Shown here piece by piece: positions 1-12,695 of a stretch of 12,695 nt of DNA (the stretch's first letter is position 1; each line of letters begins with the position of its first letter). The position numbers and the translations under genes are program-made. The notes under the pieces are model-generated. The model was not told the origin of the DNA. It saw only the letters and a program-made list of their open reading frames with translations, and made no database searches. This stretch comes from JANXQE01 sp035651635. GTDB lineage: Bacteria; Verrucomicrobiota; Verrucomicrobiia; Limisphaerales; UBA8199. The stretch is taken from NCBI GenBank assembly GCA_035651635.1, contig DASRFK010000285.1:1-12695 (forward strand). Direction: 5' to 3'.

Positions 1-924
1 GCCCATTGGTTGGTGGATGAAGAAAACCCACTGACCGCGCGCGTGATCGTGAATCGGTTTTGGGAGCAAATCTTTGGGCTGGGAATCGTTCGCACGAGCG
101 AAGATTTTGGCTCCCAGGGCGAATTACCGACTCACCCGGAACTGTTGGACTGGCTCGCAAGTGAGTTTATGGCCAGCGGTTGGAATATTAAGGCCCTGCT
201 GAAGTTAATGGTCACGTCGTCAGCCTACTGTCAATCCTCACGCACCACACCCGAACTGATCGAGCGCGATCCGGAAAACCGGCTGCTGGCCCGGGGTCCG
301 CGGTTTCGCCTCACCGCCGAACAAGTGCGGGACCAGGCTCTTTGCGCGAGCGGCTTGTTGAGCCACAAACTGTACGGCCCCCCGGTGCGACCGCCCCAAC
401 CATCACTCGAACTTACCGCCGCGTTTGGCGGCTCGCTGGATTGGAAAACCAGCGAAGGACAAGACCGTTATCGCCGCGCGCTGTACGTGGAATGGCGACG
501 AACCAATCCTTATGCTTCGCTGGCAACGTTCGATGCGCCCAACCGCGAAGTCTGCGCGTTACGTCGGACCCGCAGCAACACTCCGCTGCAAGCATTGGTG
601 ACGCTAAACGACCCTGTTTACGTCGAGGCAGCCCAGGCTTTGGGCCGGCGAATGGCCCACACTTCCGGCTCGACGGCTGACAAAGCAACCTATGGGTTCC
701 GATGGTGCCTCACGCGTCGGCCGCGCCAGAGCGAGCTCGAGCGGCTGGTGAGGCTCTATTCGGAAGCCGAGGCGCAGTACCGCGCGCAACCCGAACAGGC
801 CAGAAGAATGGCCACCGAACCACTGGGGCCTGCGCCTCAAGGCGAAGATGTGATCGCCCTGGCTGCGTGGACGGTCGTCGGCAACGTGCTGCTCAACCTT
901 GATGAAATGTTGATGCGCCCATGA
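1..924 (+). CDS. DUF1553 domain protein, C-terminal part (5' end outside window)
   Basis: The reading frame is open from base 1, so the gene begins upstream; 307 residues are visible, ending in TGA at 922-924. The stretch NPLTARVIVNRFWEQIFG near the visible start is the hallmark opening of DUF1553. It is followed by a conserved block with THPELLDWLASEF, then SNTPLQALVTLNDPVYVEAA, and NVLLNLDEMLMRP at the C-terminus; all match the usual order in this family. Full-length relatives usually carry a DUF1549 domain, and often a cytochrome-like domain, before DUF1553; that part would lie left of the window. The biochemical role is unknown. These proteins are typically exported and paired with a DUF1501 gene, as here (next gene 24 bases downstream, same strand, probably one operon). 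The family call is strong; function is not known. Confidence 0.93.
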   Translation, partial: AHWLVDEENPLTARVIVNRFWEQIFGLGIVRTSEDFGSQGELPTHPELLDWLASEFMASGWNIKALLKLMVTSSAYCQSSRTTPELIERDPENRLLARGPRFRLTAEQVRDQALCASGLLSHKLYGPPVRPPQPSLELTAAFGGSLDWKTSEGQDRYRRALYVEWRRTNPYASLATFDAPNREVCALRRTRSNTPLQALVTLNDPVYVEAAQALGRRMAHTSGSTADKATYGFRWCLTRRPRQSELERLVRLYSEAEAQYRAQPEQARRMATEPLGPAPQGEDVIALAAWTVVGNVLLNLDEMLMRP

Positions 925-948
925 ATTTGCCGGCAACAAAAACCACCT

Positions 949-2397
949 ATGGATCCTAAACTCGAATTCTTGCAGCAAGTGACGCGGCGCAGTTTCCTGC
1001 AAAGCGCCGGCAGGTTTTGCCTTGGAGCAATCGCTTTTGCCAGCCTGGCCGAATCGGCCACGGCAGCCGGCCGCGTGCTCAATCCGCTGGCACCGCGCAG
1101 CCCGCATTATGCGCCAAAAGCCAAGCGAGTGATCTACCTGCATATGTCCGGCGGTCCGCCCCACCTCGATCTCTTCGACTACAAACCGGCGCTGGTCGAA
1201 TGGAACGACAAGCCTTGTCCGGACGAGTTTCTCAAAGGCAAACGTTTTGCCTTTACCACGGGAGTGCCAAAACTGATGGGTACGCCGCGACAATTCACCA
1301 AACACGGTGAGAGCGGGATCTGGATGTCGGATGCTATTCCGCGCCTGGCGGACGTGGCTGACGAACTGTGTTTGATTCGTTCGATGAACACCGACCAGTT
1401 CAACCATACACCCGCCGAATTGCTGCTCTTTACCGGGTCGGCCAGGCAAGGGCGCCCGTCGATGGGCTCGTGGGTCACCTATGGGCTCGGAACCGAAAAT
1501 GAGAACCTTCCCGGCTTTGTTGTGCTGATCTCGAGCGGCACGCAGCCCAGCGCGGGGCCAAGTGCCTGGGGCAGCGGCTTTTTGCCTTCCGTTTTTCAAG
1601 GCGTTCAATGCCGCTCGAAGGGTGATCCCGTCCTGTACGCCTCCGATCCTCCCGGGATGGATCGCCGGTTGCGGAGAGAAACACTGGACGCTTTGCGGGA
1701 CCTGAACGAAGAACAAGCCGCCGAATTGGGCAATCCCGAGACCGTAACCCGCATCGCGCAGTACGAACTGGCCTACCGCATGCAGATTTCGGTGCCCGAG
1801 GTGATGGACATCTCCCGCGAATCGCAGTCCATGCTTGAAGCGTATGGCGCCAAACCGGGTGAGCCAAGCTTCGCCAACAATTGCCTGCTGGCGCGACGGT
1901 TGGTCGAAAAGGGCGTCCGGTTCGTCCAATTATTTGATTGGGGTTGGGATTTCCATGGCACCAATGACCGCGAAGATATTCGAGGCGGTCTCACACAAAA
2001 ATGCGCGCGAATGGATCGTCCCGTAGCCGCGCTGATCCGGGATTTACGCCAGCGCGGACTCCTGGACGAAACACTGGTCGTATGGGGCGGTGAGTTCGGC
2101 CGCACTCCGTTCCGCGAAGGCCGCACGGCCAGCGCCAAGACCCTTGGTCGCGATCACTACCCCGATTGTTTTTCAGTATTCCTGGCCGGCGGTGGCACCC
2201 GACCAGGCATTGCGTACGGCGAGACCGACGAACTGGGCTTCGCGGTTACCAAAGACAAAGTCCATGTTCACGACCTCCAAGCCACGATTCTGCACCTGCT
2301 CGGATTCAACCACGAGAAACTCACCTTCCGATTCCAGGGGCGGGATTTCCGGCTGACCGACGTTCACGGACAAGTCGTGAAGGGAATCCTGGCGTAA
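949..2397 (+). CDS. DUF1501 protein with Tat signal peptide
   Basis: This 482-residue protein has a typical length for the family. The start ATG at 949 is the only one that keeps the signal peptide intact: residues 12-17 are TRRSFL, a twin-arginine motif, followed by a hydrophobic stretch to about residue 34 and a likely cleavage near ATA at 37-39. It is therefore predicted to be exported folded through the Tat system. Conserved blocks are HMSGGPPHLDLFDYKP (65-80), GGEFGRTPF (380-388), GRDHYPD (400-406) and an AGGG-containing block (from 413). DUF1501 is regarded as related to the sulfatase/alkaline-phosphatase fold, and the Asp/His-rich blocks would fit metal binding, but no substrate can be named. 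It is probably co-transcribed with the DUF1553 gene before it. No clear Shine-Dalgarno sequence precedes the start. Family call is very sure, enzymatic role speculative. Confidence 0.94.
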   Translation: MDPKLEFLQQVTRRSFLQSAGRFCLGAIAFASLAESATAAGRVLNPLAPRSPHYAPKAKRVIYLHMSGGPPHLDLFDYKPALVEWNDKPCPDEFLKGKRFAFTTGVPKLMGTPRQFTKHGESGIWMSDAIPRLADVADELCLIRSMNTDQFNHTPAELLLFTGSARQGRPSMGSWVTYGLGTENENLPGFVVLISSGTQPSAGPSAWGSGFLPSVFQGVQCRSKGDPVLYASDPPGMDRRLRRETLDALRDLNEEQAAELGNPETVTRIAQYELAYRMQISVPEVMDISRESQSMLEAYGAKPGEPSFANNCLLARRLVEKGVRFVQLFDWGWDFHGTNDREDIRGGLTQKCARMDRPVAALIRDLRQRGLLDETLVVWGGEFGRTPFREGRTASAKTLGRDHYPDCFSVFLAGGGTRPGIAYGETDELGFAVTKDKVHVHDLQATILHLLGFNHEKLTFRFQGRDFRLTDVHGQVVKGILA

Positions 2398-2503
2398 GTT
2401 GCATTTGAGACCCCGGATTCACACCGATAAACGGATACTGAAGGAAGAAAATCGCTCGATTCGGCCTGTGCTGTTCGACCAAATGGTAATGCCAAATCGC
2501 TCG
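2398..2503. other. Convergent intergenic spacer
   Basis: These 106 bases separate two gene sets that end facing each other. I see no hairpin followed by a T-run on either strand, so no intrinsic terminator can be called. A 10-base direct repeat (aaatcgctcg at 2449-2458 and 2494-2503) is present and may be chance. Confidence 0.6.
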
Positions 2504-2926
2504 TCAAACGGCGGGACCGGGTGGCGTGTTGGTGCGCAGCCAATAAAGATCGAGAGTTTTGACTAATTCGATCAAAGCATCGAGATTCGGCGGCTTGATC
2601 AAATACGAATTGGCGCCCAAGTCATACGCCTGATTGACGTCGGTCGGCAACAACGAGGAGGTGAGCATGATCACCGGGAGACGCTTGGTTGAAGGGTTTT
2701 GTCGGATCCAGCTCAACACCTCCAAACCCGACTTGCTTGGCAGCTTGATGTCCAACAAGACGCAGGCCGGCAGCGGATTGGGGGGGCACCCGGACAATGC
2801 GTGAACGGCCTTATCCCCGTCGGTCGCCACGTCCAGCTTGATCCCCACGCCCGCTTTGCGGAAGGCCATGGCTACCAGCAATACGTCATCGGCATTATCT
2901 TCAACGTGCAAAATTCTAGTTTCCAT
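2504..2926 (-). CDS. Single-domain response regulator (Rcp1/CheY-like receiver)
   Basis: This 140-residue protein is one receiver domain with no output domain. Visible residues are the acidic pair E9/D10, phospho-acceptor D59 in VLLDIKLPSKSG, T89 in IMLTS and K111 in LIKPP, so it looks phosphorylation-competent. The loop after strand 3 and the DVNQAYDLGANS block are typical of the Rcp-type receivers that partner hybrid or phytochrome-like kinases. The start chosen is the ATG at 2926. It lies inside the end of the upstream kinase gene, and the two genes share 11 bases (ATGGAAACTAG), which suggests translational coupling. An upstream extension to 3130 would be antisense-free but lies wholly over kinase coding sequence and adds no conserved residues. 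Likely role: soluble phosphoryl acceptor or shuttle for the adjacent kinase. It is related to the receiver at 11830-12327. Confidence 0.93.
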   Translation of the reverse strand: METRILHVEDNADDVLLVAMAFRKAGVGIKLDVATDGDKAVHALSGCPPNPLPACVLLDIKLPSKSGLEVLSWIRQNPSTKRLPVIMLTSSLLPTDVNQAYDLGANSYLIKPPNLDALIELVKTLDLYWLRTNTPPGPAV

Positions 2927-4583
2927 CGCCTGAAAGAGGACCGGTCGGGAGATCAACCCAAAAACGGCTGCCTTGCCCGGGTTCAGATTCAACGCCGACG
3001 CGCCCGCCCATGCGCTCGGCGCCTTTGCGCACCAACGCCAGGCCGATTCCGGTGCCCGGATAAGCCTGGCTGTCGTGCAAACGCTGGAACAACCCGAAGA
3101 TTTTGTCGTGATGCTCGCGAGCGATGCCAATCCCGTTATCCTGGACCCACAGCCGGATGAAGCCCGGCAGGCGCGTCGTAAAAATCTTCAGTTCGGGAGG
3201 CCGGTCGGGTGAAAGAAATTTGACGCCGTTGCTGATCAGGTTAGTCAGGATCTGCTTGAACGTGGGAAGATGGGCAAAGACTGTGCCGAGCGGCGAACAC
3301 ACCTCGACTTTGACCTTGCGGTCGCGAATTTCCTTTTCAACGAGGCTGAGCAACTCGGAGATGGGCTCTTCGAGCGTGAAGGTTTCGGGAGCCATTTCCG
3401 CGCCAGCCAGCCGGCTATAAGCCAGCATGTCCAGCAGCAGGTTATCCATGTAATTGGCCGAACGAGCAATGCGCGTAGCGTACTCGAGCCCCAGCGGGGT
3501 GAGATTGGCGCTCTCATCTTCGAGGAGCGCTTTGGCGAAGCCGCTCATGGAACGCAACGGGGTGCGCAGATCATGGGCAATCGAGTAGTTGAAAGCCTCG
3601 AGTTCGCTGTTGATCGCAGTCAAGGCGTTCAAGCGCTGTTCCAACTCATGGTTCAAGTGCGCGACCTTGGCCTCGGCCTCTTTGCGGGGAGTGATGTCCC
3701 GCGCGAATACGTAGATCAGATTCTCCGCCGGGAATGGAACGGCGCTCCAAAGCAGCCAGCGATAGGAACCGTCCCGATGGCGGTACCGGCCCTCGAATTG
3801 CGCGGCGGCCGAACCAGTCCGCAGAGCTTCCATTTTTTCCACCATTTCCGCCCGCTCCTCCGGGTGGACCAGGTCGATGCCCGAAAATTTTTTCAACTCT
3901 GCTTCCGAGTACCCCAGCACGATTTCCCAGGAGCGATTTAATTGGAGCAGCCGCCCGTTAAAATCCGCGATGCCCAGCATATCCAGAGCGAGCGTGAAAA
4001 AACGGTTGCGCCGGGTTTCGACTTCCAGCCGGTCCGCGACCTCCGCCAACTCGCGTTGATACCGGGACTCTTCAAGCCGGCGCAATTGTTCGGCCTGGAT
4101 TTTGCCGAGCTCGGTCTGCCGGTGAAGCTCGACAAACACCGACACCTTGGCTCGGAGCACTTCCGGGACGATCGGCGTAAGGAGATAGTCCACGGCTCCC
4201 AACGAGTAGCCGCGCGAAATGTGATTCTCGGAATTCCCAATCGAGGTGATAAAAATGATGGGCGTATGCTCCGAGCGCGGCCTTTGCCGAATGAGCGAGG
4301 CGGTTTCGAAGCCGTCCATCGAGGGCATGGAGACATCCAGCAGGATGACGGCGAAGTCCTGCTTGAGCAAATGGCGAAGCGCTTCCTTGCCCGAGCGGGC
4401 CTGGACCAGATTTTGTCCCAACGTATTCAGGACGGCCTCCAGCGCCAGCAGTTTATCCGCCCGATCATCGACGAGCAGAATGCTCGTCTTGAGATCGGGC
4501 GCGCCGTGGCTTGACCCATTCAGCGAACCGGAGCCGGCTCGAGCGGGCCGCGCCTCCTCGGCCAGAATGGGCTTTGAGTCCAT
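2916..4583 (-). CDS. Hybrid sensor histidine kinase, REC-PAS-HisKA-HATPase
   Basis: This 555-residue protein has no transmembrane segment and is predicted cytoplasmic. Domains in order: receiver (about 33-152; acidic D39/D40, phospho-acceptor D83 in LLDVSMPSMDG, T113), a short coiled coil (about 155-195), PAS with PAC-like end (about 196-300, ending VFARDIT), a second coiled coil (303-330), HisKA with H337 in SIAHDLRTPLR, and HATPase with N-box N448/N452, G1 box DNGIGI (482-487) and G2 box GTGIGLAL (510-517). In the receiver the usual invariant lysine is replaced by T136 (YLLTPIVP). The start is the ATG at 4583, 11 bases after the stop of the giant kinase; an upstream extension would overlap that gene and adds nothing recognisable. 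No clear Shine-Dalgarno sequence is seen. The order suggests that the N-terminal receiver takes input from another kinase, possibly the giant one, and tunes this kinase, which then phosphorylates the overlapping downstream receiver. Ligand of the PAS domain unknown. Confidence 0.94.
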   Translation of the reverse strand: MDSKPILAEEARPARAGSGSLNGSSHGAPDLKTSILLVDDRADKLLALEAVLNTLGQNLVQARSGKEALRHLLKQDFAVILLDVSMPSMDGFETASLIRQRPRSEHTPIIFITSIGNSENHISRGYSLGAVDYLLTPIVPEVLRAKVSVFVELHRQTELGKIQAEQLRRLEESRYQRELAEVADRLEVETRRNRFFTLALDMLGIADFNGRLLQLNRSWEIVLGYSEAELKKFSGIDLVHPEERAEMVEKMEALRTGSAAAQFEGRYRHRDGSYRWLLWSAVPFPAENLIYVFARDITPRKEAEAKVAHLNHELEQRLNALTAINSELEAFNYSIAHDLRTPLRSMSGFAKALLEDESANLTPLGLEYATRIARSANYMDNLLLDMLAYSRLAGAEMAPETFTLEEPISELLSLVEKEIRDRKVKVEVCSPLGTVFAHLPTFKQILTNLISNGVKFLSPDRPPELKIFTTRLPGFIRLWVQDNGIGIAREHHDKIFGLFQRLHDSQAYPGTGIGLALVRKGAERMGGRVGVESEPGQGSRFWVDLPTGPLSGDGN

Positions 4584-4594
4584 AATAAACGGGG

Positions 4595-11602
<7,008 letters not shown>

Positions 11603-11829
11603 AATGCTCGAGTTTCTTGAGGGGAAAAAGTGTGCAATCCTTGTGCGTAATTCCAAGCGGGGGCGATATGTTTAGCTCGGGGCAGCGACACGTTAAGATG
11701 CACCTATCATCGACTATATGGGGTGAGACCCGATATGGGGTGTAAAACCCATTGAGTCTTCGGAATGCGTTCTACTACTGTGGCTTGACGACTTGCGACG
11801 TGCGGGTCGAAACCCTAGCTCCGGGTGCC
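11603..11829 (-). promoter_or_regulatory. Leader of the giant kinase gene, with two tandem small hairpins
   Basis: This 227-base spacer lies between the receiver stop (11830) and the giant kinase start and should hold its promoter or a leader. A 10-base direct repeat, atatggggtg, occurs at 11716-11725 and 11733-11742, 17 bases apart in register. Each copy is followed by a short complementary arm, giving GGGTgagACCC and GGGTgtaaaACCC, two adjacent 4-bp hairpins on either strand. No T-run follows, so this is not a normal terminator. I could not find a convincing -35/-10 pair. It could be a protein-binding site or an RNA structure in the leader. Confidence 0.45.
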
Positions 11830-12327
11830 CTAAGACTCCTCGCCTGACCGCGTTTTAGGTGGCTTTTGCCGCGGCGGCCGCTCGACTTCCGGCGCTTTGT
11901 CTGTCCAGAGCCAATACCCTTGAAGCGCCTGTGCGACTCGCAAAAAGTCGTCGAAATCGACGGGCTTTACCAGGAAGGAGTTTGCGCCGAGCTGATAAGC
12001 AAGGTTGACATCCCGGATGTCGCTGGAGGAGGTGAGAACCACAATCCGCAACGAACTTAGTTCCGGCTGTGCGCGAACCCACTTGAGCACTTCAAAGCCG
12101 TCCAGTCCGATGAGCTTCAGATCCAGCAGCATCAGTGAAGGTAGTGGGAACTCCGGGCGGTTGGCGTACCGGCCGGTGCCCCGAAGGTAGGCAATAGCTT
12201 CCTCGCCGCTGCGCACAACCTGGACCGGGTTCACGACGTTGCTTTTGGAAAAGGCACGCCGGATCAGCAAGACGTGGTCCTCGTCATCCTCGACGACGAG
12301 AAATAAAGCCTGTTCGGATGTCGCCAC
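11830..12327 (-). CDS. Single-domain response regulator (Rcp1/CheY-like receiver) with charged tail
   Basis: A 165-residue receiver protein counted from the GTG at 12327. Acidic residues E13/D14/D15, phospho-acceptor D69 in LMLLDLKLIGLDG, T99 in VVLTS and K121 in LVKPV are all present. The loop from about 48 to 63 and the DVNLAYQLGANS block place it in the same family as the receiver at 2504-2926. The last 25 residues are rich in Pro, Lys, Arg and Glu and carry no known domain. Start choice is open: a TTG at 12351 would add eight residues, and neither has a good Shine-Dalgarno sequence; no in-frame ATG exists upstream. It lies 227 bases before the giant kinase on the same strand, so it may share its transcript or have its own. 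Likely role: phosphoryl acceptor for a kinase in this cluster. Confidence 0.9.
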   Translation of the reverse strand: MATSEQALFLVVEDDEDHVLLIRRAFSKSNVVNPVQVVRSGEEAIAYLRGTGRYANRPEFPLPSLMLLDLKLIGLDGFEVLKWVRAQPELSSLRIVVLTSSSDIRDVNLAYQLGANSFLVKPVDFDDFLRVAQALQGYWLWTDKAPEVERPPRQKPPKTRSGEES

Positions 12328-12364
12328 AAGGACCAGGAAATTAGGGGCCAAATGCCCATGCAGC

Positions 12365-12400
12365 TATGGGGTACATACCTCAGGTGCCTTAAGTCTGAGG
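12365..12400. promoter_or_regulatory. Dyad symmetry in the divergent intergenic region
   Basis: Between the two divergent receiver genes there is a perfect 6-bp inverted repeat, CCTCAG at 12378-12383 and CTGAGG at 12395-12400, with an 11-base spacer. It overlaps a second small dyad, GGTAcaTACC at 12370-12379. The left flank (tatggggt, 12365-12372) repeats the core of the two direct repeats in the giant kinase leader. Its position and symmetry fit an operator for a dimeric regulator, but no regulator is encoded in the window. Confidence 0.35.
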
Positions 12401-12425
12401 CGGGTGATCTTCCTTACAGGGAGGC

Positions 12426-12431
12426 AGGAGG
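12426..12431 (+). promoter_or_regulatory. Possible Shine-Dalgarno sequence of the rightmost receiver gene
   Basis: AGGAGG is the strongest ribosome-binding match I noticed in the window. It lies 27 bases before the GTG at 12459, which is too far for normal use. It lies six bases before an in-frame ACG at 12438, an optimal spacing. The gene may thus use a rare ACG start, or the match may be chance. Confidence 0.35.
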
Positions 12432-12458
12432 GTAAAAACGGCAAACGCGGGTCATTAC

Positions 12459-12695
12459 GTGCGCGAAGATCAGAGCATTTTAATCATTGATGACGATGTG
12501 GACTATTGTTGTCTGCTTCAGCTCGCGTTTCACGAAGTTGACGTCGGCAACCCTGTCGAAGCAGTCCACGACGGCCAGAGCGCGCTAAATCATCTGCGGC
12601 AACTCACTGACGGCGTTTTCAACGGGATTATGCCCGGCTTGATTCTCCTGGATCTGCGCATGCCTGGAGTAAGCGGACTGGAAGTTTTGAGGTGG
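12459..12695 (+). CDS. Receiver-domain response regulator, N-terminal part (3' end outside window)
   Basis: Seventy-nine residues are visible and the frame is open at the right edge. The sequence begins with ILIIDDDVDY, the acidic D-D-D pocket of a receiver, and continues through LILLDLRMPGVSGLEVLRW with the phospho-acceptor Asp in LLDLRMPG. The extended loop before it (LRQLTDGVFNGIMPG) matches the Rcp1-type receivers elsewhere in this window. The only standard in-frame start after the stop at 12405-12407 is the GTG at 12459. An ACG at 12438 has a much better spaced AGGAGG and would add seven residues. It is divergent from the receiver at 11830-12327, with about 130 bases between them. It could be a stand-alone receiver or the first domain of a larger hybrid protein; the window does not show which. 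Confidence 0.85.
   Translation, partial: MREDQSILIIDDDVDYCCLLQLAFHEVDVGNPVEAVHDGQSALNHLRQLTDGVFNGIMPGLILLDLRMPGVSGLEVLRW

Noticed and set aside
604..1929. A 441-codon open frame on the - strand.
   Set aside because: It is antisense to the well-conserved DUF1501 gene and the end of DUF1553 and shows no domain; high GC makes such shadows common.
2927..3130. N-terminal extension of the receiver gene at 2504-2926 to 3130.
   Set aside because: The extension lies in another frame of the kinase HATPase region and adds no receiver residues; the ATG at 2926 directly precedes the first beta strand.
11603..11656. TTG start at 11656 for the giant kinase.
   Set aside because: It adds 18 residues without conserved character, while two tandem ATG codons at 11602 and 11599 begin a typical MMKKE terminus.
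11716..11750. Intrinsic terminator after the receiver gene at 11830-12327.
   Set aside because: The hairpins have only 4-bp stems and no T-run follows on the minus strand.

Overview
The window looks like a chromosomal segment of a bacterium from the Planctomycetota-Verrucomicrobiota group, most likely Verrucomicrobiota. The main reason is the DUF1553 / DUF1501 gene pair at the left end, a paralogous family pair very abundant in those phyla. Moderately high GC, weak or absent Shine-Dalgarno sequences and many stand-alone receivers fit but do not prove this. The assignment rests on family knowledge, not on a search.

Layout. Positions 1-2397 (+): the C-terminal part of a DUF1553 protein, then a complete Tat-exported DUF1501 protein 24 bases downstream. 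Positions 2504-12327 (-): a signalling block that faces this pair and meets it tail to tail across 106 bases. Read in its own direction, the block starts with a small receiver protein (12327-11830). After a 227-base leader comes a giant soluble hybrid histidine kinase (11602-4595, 2335 residues). A second hybrid kinase, REC-PAS-HisKA-HATPase (4583-2916), follows 11 bases later. A final single-domain receiver (2926-2504) overlaps that kinase by 11 bases. From about 12459 (+) a third receiver gene of the same family reads out of the window, divergent from the block.

The giant kinase dominates the window. Residues 211-1405 are thirteen tandem copies, exactly in phase, of a 92-residue (276 bp) unit. 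Each unit holds two alternating HAMP half-modules. With three divergent HAMP modules in front, I count 29 HAMP-like modules in one polypeptide. No membrane segment is visible. After the rod come GAF, a coiled coil, HisKA, HATPase and three receiver domains. The unit sequence is of the type found in fungal group III (Nik1/Os-1) hybrid kinases, which have far fewer copies.

How the genes may work together (inference): the giant kinase senses a cytoplasmic signal through its HAMP rod and/or GAF domain and feeds phosphoryl groups into a set of seven receiver domains. Four are fused to kinases and three stand alone. There is no HPt domain and no DNA-binding or enzymatic output domain in the window, so the final target must lie elsewhere.
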